NCBI RefSeq assembly: GCF_014696135.1
Contig: NZ_JACJPP010000007.1
Location: 1 to 64,000 of the forward strand
Length of the DNA stretch: 64,000 nt
Origin: Nodosilinea sp. FACHB-141
GTDB lineage: Bacteria > Cyanobacteriota > Cyanobacteriia > Phormidesmidales > Phormidesmidaceae
Direction: 5' to 3'
Part shown: positions 9,608 through 16,610 of the stretch, piece after piece
Position numbering within the stretch: the first letter of the stretch is position 1
How the letters are laid out: each line of letters begins with the position of its first letter
Notes under the pieces: generated by a model
Database searches by the model: none
Told to the model about the DNA's origin: nothing
Seen by the model: only the letters and a program-made list of their open reading frames with translations
Program-made: the position numbers and the translations under genes

Positions 9608-11023
9608 TTAAAGCACTCTCCCTGATGCGCTGCGGGGAAGGTATTGACCCATGCCCGATCGCCCCAGCCACTCATTCCCATCGACAATGCACTGGCCGCG
9701 CAGAAAGACCTTTTTGACTTTGCCCGTCACTTCGCGTCCCTCAAACAGCGAGTAATCTACCAGGGAGTGGTGGGTGCTGGCGCTGAGGGTGTGGGTTTCG
9801 TTGGGGTCAAACAGCACCAAGTCGGCGTCGCTGCCGACGGCGATCGTGCCCTTCTGGGGAAATAGGCCAAACATTTTGGCCGGGGCGGTGGCGGTGAGCT
9901 GCACAAAGCGGTTGAGGTTGATGCGTCCGGCTCTGACTCCACCGTCGTAGAGTAGTGTCAGGCGCAGTTCTACCCCAGGGGCACCGTTGGGGATGCGGTT
10001 GAAATTATCCCGACCGAACTGCTTTGACTTGAGAATCCCGAGGGGGTTCTCGTTCATGCAGAAAGGGCAGTGGTCGGTGGCCACCAGCTGAAGGTCATCG
10101 AATTGGAGCCCCCGCCACAGGGCATGTTGGCAGTCGTGATTCCTTAAGGGTGGAGTCATCACGTATTTTGCCGCCTCAAAGCCGGGAGCGTCGTACTCCG
10201 ACTCATCGAGAAAGAGGTAGTGAGGACAGGTTTCGGCAAAGGCATGAATGCCGCGATCGCGCGCTTCCACTACTGCCTCCAAGGCTTCCTTTGCCGACAG
10301 GTGCACAATATACACCGGCACCTCCGCCAGCTCTGCAATGCGAATCACCCGGTGGGCGGCTTCCCCTTCCATTAGGCTGGGGCGGGTGAGCTGATGGTAT
10401 TTGGGCGAAGTGTTGCCCTGCTCTAGCGCCTCTTCAATCAGCGCTTGAATCACCACCCCATTCTCAGCATGGAGGTTGACCATGCCGCCGTGATCGCCCG
10501 TGCGGCGCATGGTTCTAAAGATATCGGCGTCGTCAACCATCAGCACGCCGGGGTAGGCCATGTAGAGCTTGAAGCTAGACACCCCATCCTGGTTGATCAG
10601 GTCGGGGAGCTCTGCTAAAGAGCCAGGGTTGATGTCGGTGAGAATAACGTGAAAGGCGTAGTCAACGCAGCACTGGGGTTCGGCTGCCGCCAAGCGTCTA
10701 TCTAAAGCCGCCTTGGGGCTGTCGTTATGGAACTGCTGAGCGAAGTCGATGATGGTGGTGGTGCCACCAAAGGCAGCCGATCGCGTCCCCGTTTCAAAGG
10801 TGTCGCAGGTGTAGACATCGTTACCCATGGGGGTTTCCATGTGCACATGGGCGTCAATGCCGCCGGGTAGGACTAGCAAACCGGCGGCATTGTGACATTC
10901 AGCATTCTCTACTGAGAGCTGGCGGCCAATGGCCTCAATGCGGCCATCTTGAATGAGGATGTCACCCTGGTAGTCGTCTACCGCTGTGACAATGCGACCA
11001 CCCTGAATCAATACCGATGTCAT
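9608..11023 (-). CDS. hydA: Dihydropyrimidinase (amidohydrolase family)
   Basis: About 471 residues from the ATG at 11021-11023 (MTSVLIQGGRIVTA). The reading frame extends upstream but without homology. Cyclic-amidohydrolase hallmarks are the metal ligands GGIDAHVHME, the carboxylated lysine in SSFKLYMAYPG, VYIVHLSAKEALE, FAETCPHYLFLDES, and ATDHCPF with the conserved Asp. The enzyme opens the ring of 5,6-dihydrouracil/dihydrothymine or hydantoins in reductive pyrimidine breakdown, as a cytosolic tetramer with two metal ions. No dihydropyrimidine dehydrogenase or beta-ureidopropionase gene is adjacent, so the pathway role is inferred from the family. The gene stands alone. Confidence 0.92.
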   Translation of the reverse strand: MTSVLIQGGRIVTAVDDYQGDILIQDGRIEAIGRQLSVENAECHNAAGLLVLPGGIDAHVHMETPMGNDVYTCDTFETGTRSAAFGGTTTIIDFAQQFHNDSPKAALDRRLAAAEPQCCVDYAFHVILTDINPGSLAELPDLINQDGVSSFKLYMAYPGVLMVDDADIFRTMRRTGDHGGMVNLHAENGVVIQALIEEALEQGNTSPKYHQLTRPSLMEGEAAHRVIRIAELAEVPVYIVHLSAKEALEAVVEARDRGIHAFAETCPHYLFLDESEYDAPGFEAAKYVMTPPLRNHDCQHALWRGLQFDDLQLVATDHCPFCMNENPLGILKSKQFGRDNFNRIPNGAPGVELRLTLLYDGGVRAGRINLNRFVQLTATAPAKMFGLFPQKGTIAVGSDADLVLFDPNETHTLSASTHHSLVDYSLFEGREVTGKVKKVFLRGQCIVDGNEWLGRSGMGQYLPRSASGRVL

Positions 11024-11239
11024 AGCAAGCCTTTGCAGCGAAACGGCTGGCCAAGTGGCCCAATTGCCCATTCCCTCAGGGGAAGCGCAATGTTGCTATG
11101 ACTATAGTGAGTGACCTAATGTTTGCCCATTAAATAAATGTGCAGTTGTAGGGGGAGGAAGGTTCCAGGTTTAGGGTTTAGGTATGACGAGCCACCGTGA
11201 ACCTTATATCTTGCACCTTGCACCATAAACCCCAGATCC

Positions 11240-11485
11240 CTAGTTGCGATAGTGCAACTCTTCGAGCCAGGTGCGCAGCTCGTCGGCAGAAGCGTGGTCG
11301 ATCGCCATCTGGGTAATGGGGTCGTAAGCATTCCATAGGATTTGGCCAGAGGTATCGCTGGCTTTCCACACGCGGGGTTCAGTGGTGGCTTCGAGGTGAG
11401 CCAGCAGGTTTTGCCAGAGGATACCGAGTTGGGCAACCAGGCCAGTGGTGTTGCCATTGTGAATCGGCCAATAGCTGCTATTCAT
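11240..11485 (-). CDS. Conserved small hypothetical protein
   Basis: 81 residues beginning MNSSYWPIHNGNTTGLVAQLG, with WKASDTSGQILWNAYDPITQ in the middle and an acidic helical end. The ATG at 11483-11485 is preceded by a good Shine-Dalgarno AAAGGAGAT seven to ten bases upstream, which supports it over the longer frame starting at 11530. There are no membrane segments, signal peptide or known motif. Its Trp/His-containing N-terminus and compact size suggest a folded cytosolic protein. It lies between hydA and the riboswitch-DUF4278 unit. I do not recognise a function. Confidence 0.65.
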   Translation of the reverse strand: MNSSYWPIHNGNTTGLVAQLGILWQNLLAHLEATTEPRVWKASDTSGQILWNAYDPITQMAIDHASADELRTWLEELHYRN

Positions 11486-11740
11486 AGGTAGATCTCCTTT
11501 AGTGTTGCGTCGAGGGTTTTTCACCCACAACCTGAGAATAGATTTCTGTATCTAAAATTACAAAAGCTTTCTGTCATGGTAGGTATGAATAACTTTCATG
11601 GGCGATTCGCGGAGCGTAAAGCCTGTGGCATCAAGAAACGGGAACCGACTCGGAACGAGTATCTGTTCCGGAATCGCTTGCCAGAGCGATGCATATGCTC
11701 TCCATGTAGAATTGTCAAAAGCTGATATTTTCAAAAAACA

Positions 11741-11754
11741 GTAGCGTATTATAC
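11741..11754 (+). promoter_or_regulatory. NtcA-type palindrome GTA-N8-TAC
   Basis: GTAGCGTATTATAC matches the consensus for the nitrogen regulator NtcA. It contains a -10-like TATTAT (11747-11752) within the site and lies just upstream of the riboswitch-like leader. An NtcA site overlapping the core promoter is the arrangement used for NtcA repression, as known for gif genes of glutamine synthetase control. Binding is inferred. Confidence 0.45.
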
Positions 11755-11767
11755 AAATATCAAGATA

Positions 11768-11860
11768 ATCGTTCATCTCCCCTTGACGTTTACTGGGTGC
11801 ATTCCCCCTCAGGCACCCCAGATGGGAGACGGAAGTAGGGACACTCCCGAAGGAACGCGC
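11768..11860 (+). promoter_or_regulatory. Glutamine riboswitch (glnA/Downstream-peptide motif family)
   Basis: The conserved 5' strand TCGTTCATCTCC (11769-11780) and the invariant 3' element GAGACGGAAGTAGGGA (11826-11841) are both present. P1 can form between CGTTC (11770-11774) and GAACG (11853-11857). ATCTCCC pairs with GGGAGAC, and a CTGGGTGC/GCACCCCAG hairpin fills the variable arm. These are the hallmarks of the cyanobacterial glutamine-sensing glnA and Downstream-peptide RNAs. Just downstream, CGCCTC (11858-11863) can pair with GAGGCG (11882-11887), covering the Shine-Dalgarno of the DUF4278 gene, so translation control is likely. Confidence 0.8.
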
Positions 11861-11892
11861 CTCACTACGCATCGCTTCTAGGAGGCGACATT

Positions 11893-12378
11893 ATGAAACT
11901 CACCTATCGCGGCCACAGCTACGACGCTCCATCTCAGCCCGCGCCCAAAGTGGGCGAAACCATCGACACCGGCAACTATCGAGGTGCTCCAGTGGCATTT
12001 GAGGCTTTGGCCGAACTGCCTGCTCAGCCCGCTGCCGATTTGACCTGGCGTGGTGTATCCCATCGCACGGGTATTGCTGCTCCGGTGGCAGCGATTGCCC
12101 CGGTGGTCATAGCCGCAGAGCTGCCAGCGGTTGCCGCTAGCCTCGTTGCCCCTGCGGTGGAATCTGAAGCCACGCCTGTTAATATCTCTGATCTAGCCCG
12201 TAACCTGTTTATTCGCCGTCACCAGCGCAGCCGTCGCCGCGAACAGGGGATGATGGTGCGCCTAGCGGCCGAGGTCGGCATCTCTGTAGAAGACGCGGCT
12301 CACTACGAAAGCCACATTCAAGGCAAAATGCCCCACGATTTCTCCGGTTACGATCGCGGCTCAGCCGCCATGAGCTAG
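11893..12378 (+). CDS. DUF4278 domain protein under glutamine-riboswitch control
   Basis: 161 residues. The N-terminal motif MKLTYRGHSYD is diagnostic for DUF4278, a short cyanobacterial domain, and a second similar motif LTWRGVSHRTG occurs near residue 51. A variable Ala/Pro/Val-rich stretch follows, then a basic helix FIRRHQRSRRREQGMMVRLAAEVGI and [34 protein letters not shown] at 11880-11885 is a strong Shine-Dalgarno, eight bases before the ATG. The leader carries a glutamine-riboswitch motif and an NtcA-type site, so expression should follow nitrogen status. DUF4278 genes are known targets of this riboswitch family in other cyanobacteria. Molecular function is unknown; a small nitrogen-status effector is plausible. 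Confidence 0.88.
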   Translation: MKLTYRGHSYDAPSQPAPKVGETIDTGNYRGAPVAFEALAELPAQPAADLTWRGVSHRTGIAAPVAAIAPVVIAAELPAVAASLVAPAVESEATPVNISDLARNLFIRRHQRSRRREQGMMVRLAAEVGISVEDAAHYESHIQGKMPHDFSGYDRGSAAMS

Positions 12379-13169
12379 CTTCGAAACGATACGGCAGATG
12401 GCCCGGTGCTCTGGCACTCCGGGCCATTTTTTTGTGCCAGGGCGTAGATCTCTACCCACTCTTGTTGGGTTAGAGGTTGGGCAATGAGCTGGCAATTAAA
12501 GCAATCCTCGGCCGCCTGGGTGAGCGATTCAATAATTTTGGAGATGGTCAACCCCTGTCGCACGGCGAGCTCGGCCTGATTCGCTGGCCGTGCTGGCGTT
12601 TGAAACACCTGCTGCCACAGCTCGGCATCGGTCATCAGTCCCATCGAGCCATGCTGAAGTAGGCAGGAACCGCGCCGCAGCTGGGCGCTGCCGATCACCT
12701 TGATGCCTTGAGCATCGACCAAATCGGCACTAGTGGCCAAGGCAAAGCAGTTGTGTGAACGACTGTACTCTCTACTGGGCTGCCCAAACTTGAGGGATAC
12801 CCCCAGCTTTGCCCAGCCCGCGATTAAGAACTGGCAGAGAAATCTATAGGCTTGGTCGCGGCTTCCAGCAATGTGAGAAGTCACTAAGCCATAGGTCAAA
12901 TCGCCTTGGTGCAGCACTCCGCGTCCGCCGGTCGGGCGCTGCACCAGCGCTACCGGCTGCCCTTGCCAGACAAGACTTTGCCAATGGTCAGGCATTTGTC
13001 GCCTCTGGCTCGCTCCTAGGGAAATCGCTGCCGGATTCCAGGTGTAGAACCGCAGAGTGGGCGGATGCCCCTGGTGCTGATGCTGATCGAGCAGCCAGGC
13101 ATCGATCGCCATCTGCACTGCGCCAGGAGCATCCATCAGTGGAATCAGCCGCCAAGTCACCTGACTCAA
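12375..13169 (-). CDS. Lipoate-protein ligase A / octanoyltransferase-type protein (BPL/LplA/LipB fold)
   Basis: 264 residues with the BPL_LplA_LipB fold. Visible motifs are [39 protein letters not shown] (the RRxxGGGxVxH-like ligand loop) and [21 protein letters not shown]. The enzyme attaches lipoyl or octanoyl groups to lipoyl domains or GcvH. It could be a salvage ligase or a LipM-like octanoyltransferase; the sequence alone does not decide. It starts with TTG at 13167-13169, inside the lipA stop (TTGA overlap), indicating translational coupling with lipA. The last ~20 codons overlap the terminator of the convergent DUF4278 gene. Confidence 0.87.
   Translation of the reverse strand: MSQVTWRLIPLMDAPGAVQMAIDAWLLDQHQHQGHPPTLRFYTWNPAAISLGASQRRQMPDHWQSLVWQGQPVALVQRPTGGRGVLHQGDLTYGLVTSHIAGSRDQAYRFLCQFLIAGWAKLGVSLKFGQPSREYSRSHNCFALATSADLVDAQGIKVIGSAQLRRGSCLLQHGSMGLMTDAELWQQVFQTPARPANQAELAVRQGLTISKIIESLTQAAEDCFNCQLIAQPLTQQEWVEIYALAQKNGPECQSTGPSAVSFRS
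12398..12432 (+). terminator. Intrinsic terminator of the DUF4278 gene
   Basis: ATGGCCCGG (12398-12406) pairs with CCGGGCCAT (12419-12427), followed by a run of T to 12432. It lies inside the 3' coding end of the convergent lipoate ligase gene, so the two transcription units overlap tail to tail. Confidence 0.85.
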
Positions 13170-14074
13170 GGCGCTTCCCCAGCGTGATAAGAGCTGCGCA
13201 CCAACGGTCCAGAGCGCACGTGCTCGAATCCGAGTTCTTGGGCAATTTCTCCTAACTGGGTGAACTCTTCAGGAGTCCAGTAGCGATCGACCGGGCGATG
13301 ATCGAGGGAGGGGCGCATGTATTGGCCGATAGTGATGCGATCGCACCCCACCTCGCGCAAATCTTGCATCGCCTCAATCAGTTCTGCCTCGGTTTCGCCG
13401 TGGCCCACCATCAGTCCCGACTTAGTCGGCATGCTGGGGTCGAACGCTTTAACTAGGGATAGAACGCGGAGGGAGCGATCGTACTTAGCCCCGCGCCGCA
13501 CTGGGTCTTGCAGTCGCCGCACAGTTTCGAGATTGTGATTGTAGCAGGCGGGCTTGGCAGCCACTACGGTCTGAACGCGATCGGTCTGCCCCGCATCCCG
13601 TGAGGTGCCGCCCCAAAAGTCTGGCGTCAACACTTCGATTTCAGTCCCCGGATTCTCCTGGCGAATGGTGTGCATCACGGTGGCGAACCAGCTAGCCCCG
13701 TGGTCGGGTAAATCATCCCGCGCTACCGCAGTCAGCACCACATAGCGCAGGCCCAGCAGGCGCACGGATTCCGCCACTTTCTCAGGTTCGTGGGGGTCGA
13801 GGGTCATGGGCGCGTGGCCCTTTTCCACCTGGCAAAACGAGCAGGCGCGGGTGCACACCGACCCCATCAGCAAAAAGGTGGCGGTGCGATTGGCGTAGCA
13901 CTCGCCTCGGTTGGGGCAGCGGCCCTCCTCGCAAATGGTGTGAATTTGCCGCTCTTTGACAATGCGCTGCACTGCCGAAATATCGCTGGCGTTGCCGATA
14001 GGGCGACGCAGCCAGTCGGGCATGCGCTCTAGCTCAGCCCTAAGCTGCTGCCGTGAATTGGTTATAGAAGTCAT
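13166..14074 (-). CDS. lipA: Lipoyl synthase (radical SAM)
   Basis: About 302 residues from the ATG at 14072-14074 ([11 protein letters not shown]). Both 4Fe-4S clusters are evident: the auxiliary-cluster motif [12 protein letters not shown] and the radical-SAM motif [34 protein letters not shown] and the C-terminal RSSYHAGE motif that contributes the serine ligand are all present. The enzyme inserts two sulfurs into octanoyl groups on carrier proteins to make lipoyl cofactor for 2-oxoacid dehydrogenases and glycine cleavage. The downstream ligase/transferase overlaps it by a TTGA junction, forming a lipoylation operon. Confidence 0.96.
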   Translation of the reverse strand: MTSITNSRQQLRAELERMPDWLRRPIGNASDISAVQRIVKERQIHTICEEGRCPNRGECYANRTATFLLMGSVCTRACSFCQVEKGHAPMTLDPHEPEKVAESVRLLGLRYVVLTAVARDDLPDHGASWFATVMHTIRQENPGTEIEVLTPDFWGGTSRDAGQTDRVQTVVAAKPACYNHNLETVRRLQDPVRRGAKYDRSLRVLSLVKAFDPSMPTKSGLMVGHGETEAELIEAMQDLREVGCDRITIGQYMRPSLDHRPVDRYWTPEEFTQLGEIAQELGFEHVRSGPLVRSSYHAGEAP

Positions 14075-14126
14075 GAGCCACCGTAGGGTGGGCACTGCCC
14101 ACCAGGTTTACGTTAGAAATTACCGC

Positions 14127-14492
14127 TTACTGGATTCTATCGCGGGTGATTTCTACCGCCACCTGACCGGTGTAGTCAGGGATGGGCGGCGTGAGCTTGG
14201 TAACTTTGACCATGACCCGTTGCAGACGCGCATCAGAGTCGAGCGCTAGGGTAGCGATCGCCCCCGCCAGCCGCTCAATTAGCGCAAACTTTGCTTCGCG
14301 AATGATTTGCTGGGTGCCGTTGATCACGGTGCGGTAGTCGTGGGTGTCGGCGAGGCGATCGCTCTGGGTAGCCTCAGCCAAATTCAAATACAGGGTGAGG
14401 TCGGCCTGAAACCACTGGCCCAGCACGTTCTCTTCGGGCAGCGCCCCCGTGTAGCCGTAGGCGCGAATATTGCTTAAGTGAATGGCATCCAT
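14127..14492 (-). CDS. folB: Dihydroneopterin aldolase
   Basis: 121 residues from the ATG at 14490-14492 (MDAIHLSNIRAYGYTGALPEE), the typical FolB length. Conserved features are YGYTGALPEENVLGQWF, the strand ADLTLYLNLA, HDYRTV followed by a helical ALIERLAGAIA, and VKVTKLTPPIPDYTGQVAVEI with the active-site region. The enzyme converts 7,8-dihydroneopterin to 6-hydroxymethyl-dihydropterin and glycolaldehyde in folate synthesis and acts as a homo-octamer. The frame continues upstream to 14564 but without homology. lipA follows 52 bases downstream on the same strand, so a folB-lipA-ligase transcript is possible. Confidence 0.93.
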   Translation of the reverse strand: MDAIHLSNIRAYGYTGALPEENVLGQWFQADLTLYLNLAEATQSDRLADTHDYRTVINGTQQIIREAKFALIERLAGAIATLALDSDARLQRVMVKVTKLTPPIPDYTGQVAVEITRDRIQ

Positions 14493-14570
14493 AAAGTACG
14501 AGATTTTTGATTGAGAGATGAACGTTGCCTTTGCTCCACTCAGATATTTGGTGCAACATGCCAACTAAAA

Positions 14571-14643
14571 CCCCCCTTATTTAGGAAGGGCAGAGGAGAT
14601 CTCTAAAGAGACCGTTGACCACTGCCCTCCTAAATAAGGGGGG
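14571..14643. repeat. Miniature inverted-repeat element (about 73 bp)
   Basis: The left arm CCCCCTTATTTAGGAAGGGCAG (14572-14593) and right arm CTGCCCTCCTAAATAAGGGGG (14622-14642) are reverse complements apart from one extra base. A 28-base centre separates them. It is the C5-TTATTT type of short palindromic element common between cyanobacterial genes. It could also end transcription of the upstream sigma factor gene. Confidence 0.75.
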
Positions 14644-14682
14644 CGGGAGATTTGGAGATGTGTCTTACCGAACGGCGTTGAG

Positions 14683-15858
14683 CTACTTGAGCCAACCTTT
14701 GAGGCGGGCAGCCACTTGGGGCCGCCGCAGCTTGCGCATAGCTTTGGTTTGAATCTGGCGCACCCGCTCTCGAGAGAGGTTGAAGATGCCGCCCACCTCT
14801 TCAAGGGTGTGGGTTTCGCCAGTAGCCAGTCCATAGCGCAGCGTAATGATATCTTTTTCGCGTTCGGTCAGCACCTCGCCCAGCACGCTGGTAATTTCCT
14901 GGCGCATCATATTTTCGCTAATTTTAGACTCCGGTGTTTGGGTGCTGCTGTCTTCGAGCAGCTCCATCAATTCGGTGTCTTCGCCTTTGCCAACGCGGTG
15001 GTTTAAGGAGAGCGATCGCCGCCGCACCTGCTGCAAACTTCTCAGTTGATCGACCGTTACGTCGAGGGCATCAGCCAGTTCTTGCTCGCTGGGGTTACGC
15101 TGCAAATCGCGCCGCAGATCGCGGTGAGCTTTCTTCAGCTTGTTCAACTTTTCCACAATATGGATCGGCAGGCGAATCGTGCGGGCATCGTTAGCGATGG
15201 TGCGAGTAATGCCCTGGCGAATCCACCAGTAGGCGTAGGTCGAAAATTTGTAGCCCTTGTCGGGATCAAATTTTTCGGTGGCGCGGTTTAATCCCAGCGC
15301 TCCTTCTTGAATTAGATCGAGAAAAGGCACTCCTCGGTTTAAATAGCGCTTGGCGATCGACACCACCAACCGCAGGTTAGAGCGAATCATTCTCCGCTTG
15401 GCAGTTCTACCTTCGTGGAGCTTTTGGGTGAACTCCGCTTCGCTGATCTTTAGTTTCTCAACTAGTTCTTGTCGGTTGGGTTTACGACCCAACTCTTTTT
15501 GCAGTTTTTCACTGGCGGCTTCGACCTTAGATAAGAAGCGTACCTGCCGGGCAAGCTCAATTTCTTCGCTCGGCTTTAGCAGTGGGTAGCGCGCCATTTC
15601 CTTAAAGAAAGCCCCAACGGCATCGTCGGTAATGGTTTTGCTGTAGCCCGACAGCCCCATCTCTGACATGGCCTCTGACTGAGAGAACTTTGCCAGAACC
15701 TCCCGATCTTCGTCCCAGGCCGTAAGGTCTGGGGTGATTTGGCTATCAGCGGCAGACACCTTTTCTGCCACCCGATTTAAGTCGGTGTCGAACCCATCCA
15801 TGGGTTCATCGGCCCAAGCAATAGAACTGTCTCTGTCGGAGTTATATGTAGTGGCCAT
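14683..15858 (-). CDS. sigC: RNA polymerase sigma factor, sigma-70 family (group 2, SigC-like)
   Basis: 391 residues. Region 1.2 reads TDDAVGAFFKEMARYPLLKPSEEIELARQV. Region 2 has NLRLVVSIAKRYLNRGVPFLDLIQEG and YKFSTYAYWWIRQGITR. Region 3 carries IRLPIHIVEKLNKLKK and region 4 the HTLEEVGGIFNLSRERVRQIQ helix-turn-helix. The full region 1.2-4 set with a short acidic N-terminus fits a group 2 (or group 1) sigma factor. The AFFKEMARYPLL version of region 1.2 differs from the LYLxEIGR form of SigA and recalls SigC, so the symbol is a family-level judgement. The ATG is at 15856-15858. The product directs core RNA polymerase to promoters. Confidence 0.88.
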   Translation of the reverse strand: MATTYNSDRDSSIAWADEPMDGFDTDLNRVAEKVSAADSQITPDLTAWDEDREVLAKFSQSEAMSEMGLSGYSKTITDDAVGAFFKEMARYPLLKPSEEIELARQVRFLSKVEAASEKLQKELGRKPNRQELVEKLKISEAEFTQKLHEGRTAKRRMIRSNLRLVVSIAKRYLNRGVPFLDLIQEGALGLNRATEKFDPDKGYKFSTYAYWWIRQGITRTIANDARTIRLPIHIVEKLNKLKKAHRDLRRDLQRNPSEQELADALDVTVDQLRSLQQVRRRSLSLNHRVGKGEDTELMELLEDSSTQTPESKISENMMRQEITSVLGEVLTEREKDIITLRYGLATGETHTLEEVGGIFNLSRERVRQIQTKAMRKLRRPQVAARLKGWLK

Positions 15859-16245
15859 GGGGTAAATAAAACTGTATACCTACGGGTCGAAGCATGCAGA
15901 TTGAAGGCATGTATATTCGGGTTGCCCTGCCAATGACAACCTCTGACAAAACGCTTGATCCCGGAACTGGATCTTTAGACTTATTTTGTGAGTCCACAAT
16001 ACGGATTATTTTGTGAATTCCCAGGCAATGTAACATTTCTTTGGCAACTTGCGTAGTGTAACAGCCAATCCAAAAAATGGACCGAAAATTTAAGGGTAAC
16101 CTCAAAGATTTTTTGCTATCCTCGGACACTTTGCCTTGCTATTGATTGCCGTCTAAGGATAGAGGCAGGTATCCAGGGTTGAGGCAGATTGCTGTTGCTC
16201 TCGATTTAGAGATCTATATTTTTTCTTCTATATGGTTCGGCTCCG
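15859..16245. other. Intergenic region left of the DnaA-box cluster
   Basis: AT-rich spacer between the divergent sigma factor and priA genes. It contains the sigma factor promoter region. A T/A-rich run at about 16212-16233 (TATATTTTTTCTTCTATAT) immediately flanks the DnaA boxes and could act as an unwinding element. No gene is seen. Confidence 0.5.
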
Positions 16246-16315
16246 TTTTCAACAGATTGTGGAAAGTTTTCAACAGATTGTGGAAAACTTTCCACAGATT
16301 GCATTCTGTTGAAAA
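16246..16315. promoter_or_regulatory. DnaA-box cluster (direct and inverted repeats)
   Basis: Two 21-bp direct repeats, TTTTCAACAGATTGTGGAAA plus one base, begin at 16246 and 16267. The second abuts CTTTCCACA to form the palindrome TGTGGAAAACTTTCCACA (16279-16296), and an inverted TGTTGAAAA closes the array (16307-16315). DnaA-type boxes on either strand are 16258-16266 (CTTTCCACA), 16279-16287 (TTTTCCACA) and 16288-16296 (CTTTCCACA). Three TTTTCAACA variants lie at 16246, 16267 and 16307. This is either a replication-initiator binding array or a DnaA-regulated control region of priA. Confidence 0.7.
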
Positions 16316-16610
16316 CTAACGGGCTTGAGTGTTTAAACCTGATTCGAGTCTGGCTGAGGATTGTGATCTGTAGGAACTCTAATCGATGCCAACTTGAATT
16401 GGGGATAGACAGCGCTCAGCGCTGAGGCTACTCACGCTATTGATAATCTTGAGTGGTGGATTGCGTCTGCCAGTACTGTTGCCTCAAGCGGTGCGGTCAC
16501 ACCCCAAAATGAGATGTTGTTGGTCGGTGGAAAGGTTGTCAATCAGTCTTCAGTCAGCTGGTCAAACAACCTCTTACACTGGCAGAGGTAACGTAGGTGG
16601 TGTAAAACAC

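Noticed and set aside
11558..11872. 104-codon minus-strand frame
   Set aside because: It runs antisense through the riboswitch aptamer; its conserved look comes from the RNA motif, not a protein.
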